A stretch of DNA of 64,000 bases from assembly GCA_037962975.1 (NCBI GenBank), contig CM075670.1, positions 233,882,242 through 233,946,241 of the forward strand, read 5' to 3'. Shown here piece by piece: positions 11,400-23,900 of the stretch. Within the stretch, counting starts at the first letter, position 1. The number at the start of each line of letters is the position of its first letter. The notes under the pieces are model-generated. The model was not told where the DNA came from and ran no database searches. It was given only the letters and a program-made list of their open reading frames with translations. The translations under genes and the position numbers were made by a program. The DNA is from Clitoria ternatea (Eukaryota; Streptophyta; Magnoliopsida; Fabales; Fabaceae).

Positions 11400-12811
11400 T
11401 GAGGACATTAGAATTCTCCCATGATTCCAATGTCAAAGCTGAATGGTTCAAAGGCAAAGTGTTAAATTTTCAAAAAGCAAAATTGGACCCACAAGCCAAG
11501 AAATTAATTAATTAAGCTATCACTCAATGCTTCTAACGTAAAAGCTACAGAAACAGAGGAAAAGTGGACAGTAATTCACGTTGATTGCTGCTGCTCTTGG
11601 ACAGCAATTGAACAAAATAAATTAGCCTCATTCTAAGGAAATTCACGTGAATAATGCTGGCTGGTTGGCAATGTGAATTTTAACAACAAAACAACAAAGA
11701 AAATGGGACAGCAAGACAACAAGCTAACGTAAAGGATGATACTAAGTCATGGGTTCCCATTTTTGCCAACGAAAAATCAAGATACAAAGTGGAAAAATAA
11801 GCTGGACAGATTGGAAGGAAATAAAAATAAAAACCAGCTAAAACTACTATAAATACGGGACAGCAGCAGAGAGGAAGAGCAGAGAGTCAGAGGGAATTTT
11901 TGAAGCAGTGGACAGCAGGAGAAAGGGAGGAAGAATTCCGGAGGAGCTTTATTCCGGGTTCAGTTTTTATTTTGTTTTAATTATGGAGGGCTAAAACCCT
12001 TAGATTGATTTTCTTGGAGAATATTGTAATAATGATTTTGAGGTTCTTGTTTCTAAAATAATATACTTTCATTATTGTTGATTTCTTCATAATCTTACTC
12101 TGCTTGTTTAATTCCATTCTGTTTAATTAAATTTGTATGCTTAATCGGTTTAATTATACAAATGGAATAAAATAAAATTTAAATTAAAATTGGTTAAGGA
12201 AATATACATGCTTAATGAATATTTTCATAATCACTTTAGTTATTATGGTTTGTTTAATTCCATAATTTAAGAATAGATTATGTATGTAGGCGATATTCTT
12301 ATGTATGCTTAATAATTCCTAGATTTTACAATCTTGACTCCTTTTGCTTAATTAGGATGCTTGATTAAAATACTTATTTTTTAAATGAAAGTAAAGGAAT
12401 TGTGAATTGAAAAAGACGCTTAGTTGATTAATTCAAATTGAGCTAAGAAATCGACATAATGAAAGTGTATAAACCACCTTTTGTGAACCAAGGATAAATT
12501 TAATTACAATACTCCAAGAAAATCAATCATTCGTTATTTATTTGTTTTACACTTATTCTGTATTCTTGTATTCTGTATTAAATTTATTGTGACAATCAAA
12601 CAAATCCCCCCAGTGTATGTTTGTTGAACTTCTATTTAAAAAAATAAAATAAAATTTATTTGTTAAATTTTAGTTTGTTAAAATTAGTTTAAGACTTGAT
12701 TTTCCTAAATTTTTATGTTGATCATCGAGAGAACGACCTAGGTTGACACCCTAGTACTACATTAATTAATTTTAATGTACTAATTTGACGGGACCACGAC
12801 AGCCAACGTCA
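11400..12811 (+). repeat. Lone LTR of the E1 family, 5' boundary unresolved
   Basis: From about 11540 on it aligns with the E1 3' LTR: GGACAG and ACGTGAA motifs, TATAAAT at 11848-11854, the block around ATTCCGGGTTC, TTATGGAGGGCTAAAACCCT, and the terminus CCACGACAGCCAACGTCA ending at 12811. The 5' edge is too diverged to fix and looks truncated, since the U3 is about 450 bp against about 1290 bp in E1. No target duplication was found. It is a solo LTR or LTR fragment. Confidence 0.75.
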
Positions 12812-13782
12812 GTGATCAACTGAGAAACCAAGTAAATGAAAAAAATAAACTGCAGGGAGAACGAATGAACAACATCCCGAGTGAACCAAAATTGAAAAAG
12901 AGGTCGGCCAAGTAGATGAGAGAATGACAGAATCGTATGAGAAACTGAAAAATAAAAAAAAATGAGTGATGGGAACACCGAGTGGATGAAAAATGAGTGA
13001 ATGAGAAAATTACGGAAAGATGGGTGAAGGAACGAAAATAGAAATCAGGTAAATTGAAAGAACGAGTGAATGAAACATTGAATGGAAATGATCCTGAGTG
13101 AATGAAGGAAGAATGGATACAAGAACGAGTGAAAGAATGAATAGAATAAAGTAGAGTGCATGAGAGACGAGTGTGACAATGAGTGGACGAGTGAACGACT
13201 GCAGAGAGACGAGTGAACAGAAAAGTGAGTGAAAGAAAGTGAGTGAAAGAAAGTGAGTGAAAGTAAGGACGAGTGGAAGATTGAATGACTGACCGAGTGA
13301 ATGAAATGAGAGACCGAGTGATAACAGGGCCGACTAAGACAAGTCACCCTTCATCATCTGACCCCGTCCATTAAATCAACGATCAGAAATCATTTATTAA
13401 AGTCTCCCTTTTTATCCAACATCAAAATTGGGAGTTTAGTAAAGAATGACGAGTGAAGAGTTTTCAGTCGGGAAATGGGGCAAGAATGAGTATCAGTAAC
13501 TCGAGTGTACCACTCTCGCTCAAGCTTATTAAACTTTCGCTTAAACGTGAAGCAACAGCAGAAGCTTCTCGCTAAGCTAAAAGTGCTTCGCCTGAGTGGA
13601 ATGGAAGAATCAGGATCAGACTCCCTTCTTTAAAACTTCACAAATTTTATTCAAACTTTATTCACAAACTCTTTAGTTTTCCTTTTATTAATTCCGACAG
13701 AAAACACAAAATGTAACACTCGGAATGTAGGGCTGCCTCCCTAGAGCGCTTCTTTAAGGTCACTAGCTTGACCTTTTGGCAT
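12812..13782. repeat. GAGTGA/CACTCG-rich degenerate repeat next to E2
   Basis: Between about 12830 and 13330 the plus strand is dominated by degenerate GAGTGAATGA / CGAGTGAA words; on the minus strand these read CACTCGTTC and TCATTCACTC. From 13500 to 13610 there are TCGCTCAAGC, TTCGCTTAAACG and CTCGCTAAGC variants. It sits where the 3' UTR and 3' LTR of E2 should be, but I found no match to the E2 5' LTR. The long minus-strand Ser/His-rich ORF here (13045-13347) is low-complexity translation, not a gene. Confidence 0.6.
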
Positions 13783-16700
13783 CTAAGAAGATGCCTGCAG
13801 CTGCATGGAGGTTTTCTGCCTGTCAAACTCTCCTCCAAAGTAGAGTTTGAGTCTTTGGCCATTCACTTTAAAAGTTCTCTCAGTGGTCGGATCTTTTAAT
13901 TCAATTGCACCATGAGGAAAGACCTCATTCACAATAAAAGGTCCCGACCACTTAGATCTAAGCTTTCCAGGAAAAAGCCTCAATCGGGAATTGAATAATA
14001 AGACCTTATCACCCTTTTGAAACTCGTTTTTGTTTATCCACTTATCATGCCACCTCTTAGTTTTCTCTTTATAAATGGAGGCACTCTGATAAGCATTGAG
14101 TCGGAACTCCTCAAGTTCATGGAGTTTTAGGACTCTTTCCTCCCGAGATTGGTCGAAATCCATATTTAACAGTTTTGTGGCCCACCATGCTTTATGTTCT
14201 AACTCCACAGGGAGATGATAAGCCTTACCATAAACTAACTGATACGGGGACATGCCAATCGGAGTTTTAAATGCTGTCCTATAGGCCCACAATGCATCAT
14301 TCAGTCTAACCGACCAATCTTTCCTAGCTTTCCTGACCACTTTCTCTAAAATTCTTTTAATTTCTCTATTTGAAAGCTCAACTTGTCCACACGTTTGTGG
14401 ATGTATGGAGTAGATACCTTATGCAAAACCTCATAGTGCCTCAGGGCTTTTCCCATGATTTTATTACAGAAATGTGACCCCTCATCACTAATGAGGACTC
14501 TCGGAACTCCAAACCTAGAGAAAATGTTTTTCTTTATGAACCAAAGCACCATCTGTGCATCATTGGTTCTGGTCGGGATTGCCTCCACCCACTTGGAGAC
14601 ATAATCCACAACAACAAGGATATATTCATTGGAGAATGACTTTGGAAAGGGTCCCATAAAGTCAATACCCCAAACATCAAATAATTCTATAACTAAAATG
14701 TTTGTCAAAGGCATGCCAGCTTTAGCAGAGAGACCTCCACTTCTTTGACACTTATCACAATTTTGAACATACACTTTAGCATCCTGAAAAATGGTCGGCC
14801 AATAAAAGCCACTCTGTAAAACTTTTGCTGCTGTTCTGGAGGCACCATGGTGTCCTCCATAATAGGAGTCATGGCAATGCCACAAGAGCCTTTCCTGTTC
14901 GGCTTCAGGTACACATCTCCTTATAACTCCATCTATTCCTATTTTATACAGAAATGGATCATCCCAAAGGAAGGTTTTACTATCATGAAAGAATTTTTTC
15001 TTCATTTGGGATGTCCAGCCTTCAGGTACCACCGAGGCACTTTTAAAGTTGGCCATATCAACATACCATGGCCCGGTGATAATTGCCATCAACCTCTCAT
15101 CTGGAAATTCTTCCTTAATTAAAACAGAATCCGATTTACCTTCCAGACGAGACAGTTGATCAGCAACTGAGTTCTCTACTCCCTTTTTATCTCTTATTTC
15201 TAAGTCAAACTCCTGGAGTAAAAGAACCCACCTGATCAACCTTGGCTTAGATTCTTTTTTAGCTAGCAAGTACTTAATTGCCGAGTGATCTGTATACACA
15301 ATGACCTTAGCACCAATCAAGTAAGCTCTTAATTTATCAAATGCATACACCACAGTAAGCATTTCTTTTTTAGTAGTGGTGTAATTTATTTGATTCTCGT
15401 TTAACACCTTGCTAGCATAATAAATCACATGAGTTAATTTTTCTTTTTTCTGACCCAACACAGCTCCGATTGCAAAGTCACTTGCATCACACATTAATTC
15501 AAACAGTAAAGACCAATCAGGTGCTGTAAGGATTGGAGCTGAAGTCAATCTCTGTTTCAAATTTTCAAAAGCCTTTACACAGTTTTCATCAAACACAAAA
15601 ACATAATCTTTTACAAGCAAGTCAGTCAAAGGCTTAGCTATTTTTGAAAAATCTTTTATAAATCTTCTGTAGAAGCCAGCACATCCTAGAAAACTCCTCA
15701 CTCCTTTCACATTGATCGGAGGAGGAAGTTTTTCAATGATTTCTATCTTGGCTCTATCCACCTGAATGCCCTCAGCAGAGATTTTGTGGCCAAGGACTAT
15801 CCCTCCCTTAACCATAAAATGATACTTTTCCTAGTTAAGGACAAGGTTAGCCTTCTGACATCTCACCAGCACCTTGGATAGGTTGCTGAGGCATGTATCA
15901 AAACTACTAACAAACACTGAGAAGTCATCCATGAACACTTCAATGAACTTCTCTACCATATCCCCAAAAATGGCCAACATACACCTTTGAAAGGTTGCTG
16001 GAGCATTGCACAAACTGAACGGCATGCGCCTGTAAGCAAAGATTCCATAAGGACAGGTGAATGATGTCTTTTCCTGATCTTTAGGGTCAACCACAATTTG
16101 GTTATAACCCGAATATCCATCAAGAAAGCAGTAATACTCATGACCCAACAGCCTTTCAAGCATTTGGTCTACAAACGGTAAAGGAAAGTGGTCTTTTCTA
16201 GTGAAGTCATTCAGCCTTCTATAATCGATACACATCCTCCAACCTGTGGTCGGTCTAGTGGCAATGACTTCACCTTTTTCATTTTTAATAGTTGTCATCC
16301 CTCCTTTCTTGGGCACCACTTGGACTGGACTTTTCCAAGCGCTGTCCGAGATAGGATAGATGATTCTTGCATCAAGGAGTTTAACCACTTCTTTCCTTAC
16401 AGCTTCTTTCATAATGGGGTTTAGTCTTCTTTGTGGCTGAATAACAGGGGAATAGTCATCTTCCATCAAAATTTTATGCATACAAAATGATGGACTAATT
16501 CTCTTTAAATTAGAGATGTTCCAGCCAATAGCCGACTCATATTTCTTCAAAACCGCTATTAATTTCTCTACTTCCTCATCTTTTAACTCGGCATTAATGA
16601 TTACCGGATGTGTTTCATCCTCTCTCAGGAAAACATATTTCAAATAAAAAGGCAAAGGTTTTAATTCATGTTCTTCTACAGATACTTCCTTTCCTTTCTC

Positions 16701-17142
16701 AAGTTCAGGATTATTCAATTTTTCATTCTTTTCATTTTCAAAATCACCTACTCCATATACTTCAAGTAGGTTCAGCAATTCCGAGTGAGAGTCATTTAAC
16801 TCCTCAGTATTCGAGTCAAAATCATCCTCTAAAAAGGCTTGTAAAACCTCTTCTTTAGTTTTTAAAAGCATCGGAGTCTTATAACTTTTAATTTCTTCAA
16901 TCATTAAACAATCCATCCTTTCCGCTGGATGTTTCATAGAATTAAAGACATTAAAAGTTACTTGCTCCTCTTGGACTCTCAGCATTAGTTCACCCTTTTC
17001 TACATCAATTAAAGCTCTGCCTGTAGCTAAAAAGGGTCATCCTAGAATCAAAGGTATTTCTCTGTCGGGCTCCATATCCAAAACTACAAAGTCTGCTGGG
17101 AAGATAAACTTATCTACCTTAACTAAAAGATCTTCCAGCATC
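13783..17142 (-). pseudogene. E2 pol: PR tail, RT, RNaseH, IN (broken)
   Basis: Read downward from the E3 insertion. It begins in the protease C-terminal part (PADFVV.DME) with a TGA at 17039-17037 where ILGRPF is expected. RT follows with WRMCIDYRRLND and KDHFPLPFVDQMLERL; the catalytic motif is FMDDFSVF. A TAG at 15833-15831 replaces the Trp of LNWEK. RNaseH carries MCDASDFAIGAVLG and YTDHSAIKYL. IN has a CH...GGHHG / CDKCQRSG zinc finger and core Asp residues in WGIDFMGPFP and SDEGSHFCN. A frameshift near 14400 falls in the TPYHPQT block, and the IN C-terminus continues in another frame at 14340-13783. All catalytic blocks are recognisable and none is in one continuous frame. Confidence 0.88.
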
Positions 17143-17394
17143 TGATAAGTGCTTTATAATACAATAAATTAGGTCTAATTTACTTAGGACTTTAATCATT
17201 ATGCACTGTATTTCCTTTATTTATTGTATTTTTGCTTTCTTTCCACTATTTTCTACTTGGGTATGTTATTTTGCAGGAATTAACATAATAAAGGGTCAAA
17301 AACAAGAGAAAAATGACCATAAAATGATAAAGAAACAAGAAGAACAAGCCCAAAGTGGAAAGAATTCTCTTTTAAAAGCAAAAATCTGACTCAG

Positions 17395-18652
17395 AGCACT
17401 GAAATCTGACTCAAAATGGCCAAATCCGAGTAGGATAACTCAGAAATGACAAAATCCGAGTGGAAAGACTCAGAGTAGAGCATTGCCGGGTGGAATACTG
17501 CACTGTTGGAGAAAATCCAAGTGAAATGTTCCCTGTCAAAGCCATTCCGAGTGATAAATGGCTGACTCGAGTGAAGGACCAATGCTGAAATGGAATAAGT
17601 CTCGGTTGGAGGTGATTTCGAGTGGAAACTTCCCTGACTACGTCCATTCCGAGTGAAAAACTGTTCTGAGCAAAGCAAGGCTCGGACATGAGAGGAAATT
17701 CAATCAGCCAGATTCGAGTAAAGACAACCGATTGGGTTGATTGACGACTGAAGGCCATTCCGAGTAAAAAGCAAGAAGACACTTCTGAGTGTATCATTTC
17801 AAGGAATGAAGGCCGACTGAATTATTTCAAAGCAAATCCGAGTGAATTCTAAAGCAAAATCGGAGCAAAGTTTGAACCGAGTGGTTCAGATTCAGAGACA
17901 GCCGAGTGAAAATGTTTGGGAACCAATTGAATAAATTCTGATCCTGAGTGAGTCTTCAATCAGTTCCGAATGAACTCCATGAAGCTGAGCTGAGTGAATG
18001 GTTTTAGTCGGATCTGAGTCCCTCTTCCGTCAATTCCGAGCCACCTTCTAATCAGTTCTGAGTGAATCACTTTTCACTCGGTTCCGATTCACTCTTCAAT
18101 CAGTTCCGAAAAACTAAAGTAATCGGAGTACCTTTGCTCGTCTCCTTACAGCAACTAACACTGTCCGACTTCACAGCAACTCAACACCGACCGGTTTTCT
18201 TCCAAACACCGACCCCTCAACTCGACACCAAGCAAAGATTCACTTGGTCTTCTTTAGAAAATGAACCTTTTTCCAGTCGGTTTTGTGTACAAAAGGGATT
18301 TTTCCACTCGGATTCTGGAGAGAAGGTGAAATCCGACCCACATTCCCTCTCTTCTATCCGCTGCCCCTTTCCTCTCCATCAATTCAACACCTTCCAGCAA
18401 GCTGTCACTCGGTCTTGGGGATAAACAGCAAGCTTTCACTTGGTTTTATGCAAAAACAACACTTTTTCACTCAGAATTTCTCCACCTGCACCAATCATCA
18501 CTAAATCTAAGCACCGAATTATTGGAAATATTAAAATATGCAAATTGGAAAAAAATTGGCACAGCTGGAACTCACATGCACTGAAAGTTTCCTCCCACTT
18601 GCAATTACAACGCGTTTCTTAGCTGGATCCCCCCTTTCCATCGCCTATAAAA
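17395..18652 (+). promoter_or_regulatory. E3 U3: TCCGAGTG motif array and TATA box
   Basis: TCCGAGTG/CCGAGTGA and its complement CACTCGG recur dozens of times at irregular spacing between about 17395 and 18310, ahead of TATAAAA at 18646-18652. The same array is in the 3' LTR (about 26765-27990; TATAAAA at 28314-28320). The position fits an enhancer, but function is inferred only. Confidence 0.55.
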
Positions 18653-19757
18653 GGAGAAGAAGTTGCAAGCATCCAACATCAATCACTTGAAATCAATTAG
18701 AATCAGCTCCAATTCCTTTTATTTTCTCTCTTTTCTCTTTCGTTTTCTCTTTTCTTTTTACGTTCCTTCTCTTTTCTTTCTTTCTTTTTTCTTTATTTCT
18801 TTCTTCGTTCTTTTTCTTTCTTTTTCATTTTGTTTCTTTTTTTTATTTTCTTTTTCTTTATTTTATTTTAAGAGTTGTGAATTGTAAAAGTGAGTTGTTT
18901 AAATTTATAATTGGTGGAGAATACTGCAACAAGGAAATACAGTGGTAAATTATTCTGAGCTTTTGGAGAAACCCGTAAGTCTTTATTTTTTACCATGTCT
19001 TGTATGTTTTATTTTTCCATTATATATATGAATTTGAATTATTTCATGAGTAGCTAAATTAATTATCTTGGGATAAAGGGGGTATGATAATATTTTATTT
19101 TAATGTTATTTTGACTTGGAATTAAATAAATTTCTATTTTCCATTTAGTTCAATTATGCTCAATGCTTTTAGTAATTCCTAACAAGAACCTAAATGTTAA
19201 AACTGTATACTTACGGGTGTATTAGTAAGTTTAGGTAATAAATAGAATCGAGAGATTTATTTTTACCGGAAAGCTTTGAACTAAACCTAAGATTTTTGAA
19301 ATGCTTTTTGTGACCTCGGTAAAACTGTGAAAGTAATCAAAATTCTTTTGAGGAAATAAAAGGGGTTTTCATAAAACGATAATGGGCCTTTCTGATGATT
19401 AAGCAGCGCTTTCCATAGGTTAGGTACATTAATAGGATTCCGAGAGGAACATATTAATTAGCTTTTGGAAAATTCGCCTTGGAAAACTTAATTCGATTCT
19501 TATTTATGAAAAGTTAAAATTCATTAACATAAAATAGAGTCTTAATCCCCCGAAATCCCAAGATATTCTCAACTCTGATTTTTAAGTGTCAAGTAAATTT
19601 TATTTTTATATTTATTCGTATTCTGTACAACTTTAATTTGTGCTTTATTTTATAAAAATTTTAAAAATTAATTGTGTGGATAATTAAATTTCAATATGCT
19701 GGTACTTTGAACACAGTCCCTGTGGAGAATGATAATCTTTTATATTACGCGACATAA

Positions 19758-19773
19758 CCCGTGCGCTTGCGGG
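19758..19773 (+). other. U5 hairpin with TGCGCTTG loop (E3)
   Basis: CCCG-TGCGCTTG-CGGG sits 8 nt before the LTR end. The same hairpin is at 29425-29440 (3' LTR) and 55494-55509 (E5 3' LTR). In the E5 5' LTR (50339-50354) it is CCTG-TGCGCTTA-TAGG, still pairable with one G-U. E4 and E2 carry the loop with a different stem. Confidence 0.6.
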
Positions 19774-19787
19774 CCCTGTCAAGTTTT

Positions 19788-19805
19788 TGGCGCCGTTGTC
19801 GGGGA
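19788..19805 (+). other. E3 primer-binding site (tRNA-Asp type)
   Basis: TGGCGCCGTTGTCGGGGA starts 6 nt after the LTR. It matches the complement of the plant tRNA-Asp 3' end with one mismatch (GTC for GCC), and is one of the marks of Athila elements. Confidence 0.92.
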
Positions 19806-19986
19806 CTGTTGTCCCTCAAATATCGGTAATATTGAAATTCGATTAGATCATACTTGTTAATATTTTTATTTTTATTTTTATTTTTATTTTTATTTTCTTT
19901 GTAATTTTGTATTTTGTTCTATATTCTGTGTATCTGTTGTTTTATTTTTATAATTGTTTGTTTTATTTGTCATTTATTTTCTATTT

Positions 19987-20926
19987 ATGCGACGAAGCCG
20001 TAGTGTCGATCTAAACTTAGGATTTGACCCTGAGATAGAACGTACCCTTAGAGCTTTGAGAAGACAACAAAAACAACAAAAAGAAGAAAAAGAAAAACAA
20101 ATGGCAGACCAACATAGACCCTTAAGAGATTTTGCCACTCCAAGTACAAATGGAAGAGGATCTAGCATCCTCAGACCCACAGTAGAGGGTAACAATTTTG
20201 AATTAAAGCCTTCACTACTCTCAATGGTTCAACAGAACTAATTCGGAGGATTACCCTCCGAAGATCCAAATCTTCACCTTCAAATCTTTCTTGAATACTG
20301 TGACACCCTGAAGATGAATGGGGCTACCAATGACGCCATTCGCTTAAGACTTTTTCCTTTCTCCTTAAGAGATAAAGCGAGAGCGTGGTTATACTCTCTT
20401 CCTGAAGGATCCATCACGACTTGGGAACAATTGTCCAGTGCTTTTATCAATAAATGGTACCCAAGGAACAAGACTGATGTGCTGAGAAAACAAATCATCA
20501 ATTTTTCATAAAAAGATGATGAATCCTTGTATGAAGCCTGGGAAAGATACAGGGAGATGCTGAGAGAATGTCCTCACCATGGGATAGAAAGGTGGTTGAC
20601 AATCCATATTTTCTATAATGGACTAACTTCCACACAAAAGATCTCTTTAGATGCTGCAGCTGGAGGAGCTTTCATGAGTAAAATATATTGATGAAGCTGA
20701 GAACCTGATTGAGGAAATAGCTCAAAACACTCACCAGTGGAACTCTGAGAGAGGAGTACCTTCTAAAATACCAGGTAAGTATTCTGTCGAAGCTCTTTCC
20801 CTACTTTCTGCCAAAGTTGAAGCATTAACATTAAAACTTGATAAAATAGGGTCAATAGGTGCTACTAATATTGTTTGTGAAGTTTGTGGTGTTTCAGGAC
20901 ATGGAGCTACAAACTGCCATTTAGCA
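19987..20926 (+). pseudogene. E3 gag: capsid and zinc knuckle, broken
   Basis: I chose the ATG at 19987 because MRRSRS...GFDPEIERTL aligns with the gag starts of E2 (MQSRN..FFDPDID) and E4 (MQTRS..YFDPEIE); the ATG at 19954 is too far upstream. The capsid domain carries RLRLFPFSLRDKARAWLYSL and ESLYEAWERYREMLRECP. TAA at 20239-20241 and TAA at 20509-20511 interrupt it. A +1 shift near 20685 moves the rest into the pol frame, where the CCHC zinc knuckle C-EV-C-GVSG-H-GATN-C lies at about 20876-20918. Gag would form the cytoplasmic particle and bind the RNA. Confidence 0.88.
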
Positions 20927-23900
20927 ATGACCCCTAATCAAGAACAAGAAATGCATCAGGTGGACGCTATTGGAAACTATGGTGGAAACTATCAAGGTAA
21001 CTACAGACCTCCACAAGGTCCACCTGGCTTCCAAAATAGGCCACCTCAATTCCAAAGTAACTACAAACCTCAACAAGGAACCTATATTCCACAAAAATCA
21101 AAGCTAGAATCCTTGATGGAGACATTTGTAGCTACTCAACCTAAACAAAATGATGAATTCTCTGATGCAATAAAAAACTTGGCTTCAAAAGTGGACTCTC
21201 TTGCCACTCACAACAAAATACTGGAAAATCAAATTGCCCAACAAGCCTCCTATTCTCAAAGAACACCGGGAACATTTCCTGGAAAACTAGAGGCTGGACC
21301 ATCTAACCAAACCATGGCTGTCACTCTTAGGAGTGGTACTCAATACAATGGGCCAGTTGACAAGACTGGAAAGGAGGAAAAGAAAGTAGATGAATCTTCA
21401 TCTCATCCAGTAATTGAAGAAGAGAAACCACAAGAAAAGAAGGAGGAGGTTAAGCCATATCAACCTCCCATTCCATTTCCTCAGCGCTTAGCCAAAGCAA
21501 AGTTGGACAAACAATTTGGTAAGTTCCTTGATGTTTTAAAGAAATTGTATATTAATATTCCTTTTACAGATACTTTACAGCAAATGCCCACATATGTAAA
21601 GTTCCTGAAGGACATTCTGTCCAACAAAAGAAGACTGGAGGAAGATGGTACAGTTGCACTTACTGAAGAGTGCAATGCTCTAATTCAAAAGAAACTTCCA
21701 CCCAAGCTCCAAGATCCAGGTAGTTTCTCTATTCCTTGCATGATTGGTGACATGAATATAGATAAAGCATTGTGTGATTTAGGAGCAAGTGTGAGTTTAA
21801 TACCATTATCTATTGCTGAAAAATTAGGATTGGGTGACTTAAAACCTACTAGAATGTCTTTACAATTGGTTGATAGATCTGTAAAATATCCTGTAGGAAT
21901 TTTAGAGGATGTTCCTATTAAGATAGGAAAATTTTTTATACCTGCTGACTTTGTTGTGCTTGAAATGGACGAAGATTCTTTGATTCCTATTATTTTAGGC
22001 AGACCATTTTTAGCAACTGTAGGTGCTATGATCAATGTCAAGAATGGTAAGTTGTCTCTAACTGTTGGAGACCAAAAGGTTGATTTCGACTTGAAAAATG
22101 TTTTAGAAAAACCTTATAATGATGTTTGTTGTACTGTGGATTTTGTCGAACAAGTGGTAAAGGAAGCAACCCTTCCTAATGACCCACTTGAAACTGTTTT
22201 CATGATTGAGCCAACAGAAACATCTGATTGCTCTGAGGCCCCACATGATACTGAGGTCATGTGTGACAAAGTGGTAAGCCCCAATATGGAATTAAAACCT
22301 TTACCAGCTTCATTAAGGTATGAATTTCTTGGTCCTAATTCCACATATCCTGTGATTATCAATGCTGAATTGAATCCATCTGAAACTAAAAAACTTTTAA
22401 AACAACTTAGGTTGTATAGAAAGGTAATAGGTTATACAATGGACGATATCAAAGGGATTAGCCCTTCTCTTTGTATGCACAGGATTACTGTAGAAAATGA
22501 AAGTAGGCCCACAGTAGAACCACTTAGGAGATTAAATCCAAAAATGCAAGAAGTGGTTAAAAAGGAAATTTTGAAATTGCTTGATGCTGGAGTCATATAT
22601 CCTGTTGATAGTAGTAAATGGGTAAGTCCTGTCCATGTGATGCCTAAAAAAGGGGGAATAACTGTGATTGAAAATGATAAACATAACTTGATTCCTACTA
22701 GGATTGTCTCTAGTTGGCGCATGTGTATTGACTATAGGAAGTTAAATAGCGCCACGAAAAAAGATCATTTCCCCCTCCCTTTTATTGATCAGATGCTTGA
22801 AAGACTTGCGAAACACTCTTATTTCTGTTATTTGGATGGGTATTCAGGTTTTCATCAAATTCCCATTCATCCATCTGATCAAGAAAAGACTACCTTCACT
22901 AGCCCTTATGGGACTTATACTTACAGACGTATGCCTTTTGGTTTATGTAATGCACTTGCGACTTTTCAAAGGTGTATGCAAGCAATTTTTTCTGATCTTA
23001 TTGAAAATATGATGGAAGTCTTTATGGATGATTTTTCAGTGCATGGTTTGGATTTTGATAATTGTTTAACAAATTTGTGCCAAGTCTTGCAGCGTTGTGA
23101 AGAAACCAATTTAGTTCTAAATTGGGAAAAATGCCATTTTATGGTAAGAGAAGGCATAGTTCTTGGACACCTGGTGTCTGAGAGAGGTATAGAAGTTGAT
23201 AAGGCTAAAGTAGAAGTGATTGAAAAATTACCTCAACCCACAAATGTGAAAGGTATTCGGAGTTTTCTTGGACATGCAGGGTTTTACCGCAGGTTCATTA
23301 AAGATTTCTCCAAGATCACAAAGCCTCTTACAACTCTTCTAGGTAAGGATGTGCCTTTCAATTTTGATTCATCTTGTATGGAAGCTTTTTGCAGGATTAA
23401 GCAAGCTCTAATCTCTGCCCCCATTGTACAACCACCTGATTGGAAACTCCCGTTTGAGCTGATGTGCGATGTGAGTGATTACGCAGTGGGGGCTGTATTG
23501 GGACAAAGAAAGGATAAAAAGCTCCATGTAATTCATTATGCCAGCCGGACACTAGATGATGCTCAGGTAAATTATGCCACAACTGAAAAAGAACTGTTAG
23601 CTATTGTCTTTGCTTTTGATAAATTTAGATCTTACTTGGTAGGTTCACATGTTACTGTTTACACTGACCACTCTGCCATTAAGTATCTATTGAATAAAAA
23701 GGAAACAAAGCCTAGATTAATTAGGTGGATTCTAATATTGCAAGAATTTGACTTGGAAATTAAGGATAAGAAGGGTACCGAGAACTTGGTCGCTGACCAC
23801 CTATCTAGGTTAACATCTGAAAAAGAACAAACAGATAATATTCCTATCAATGAATCTTTTCCGGATGAACAACTTTTGAATCTTAGTATCCAACGTGTCC

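Larger units (their letters stand above)
17143..19781 (+). repeat. E3 5' LTR (2639 bp)
   Basis: Termini TGATAAGTGC...CCCTGTCA. TATA box at 18646-18652, then a pyrimidine-rich transcribed leader (about 18715-18870). The U5 end carries CAGTCCCTGTGGAGAA and the hairpin at 19758-19773. Relative to the 3' LTR it lacks about 256 bp at about 17670 and 28 bp near 17845. Confidence 0.95.

Noticed and set aside
2815..12811. Reading 2815-5084 and 11400-12811 as the LTR pair of one element enclosing the Ulp1-like gene
   Set aside because: The first LTR is preceded by pol and a polypurine tract and not followed by a primer-binding site; the second is truncated. They are separate insertions of one family.
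13045..13347. 100-codon Ser/His-rich minus-strand ORF
   Set aside because: Translation of the degenerate CACTCG/TCATTCACT repeat; no domain.
18663..18887. Phe/Leu/Ser-rich ORF, also at 28331-28615, 49234-49449 and 54390-54626
   Set aside because: Pyrimidine-rich leader of the E3/E5 LTRs, not a membrane protein.
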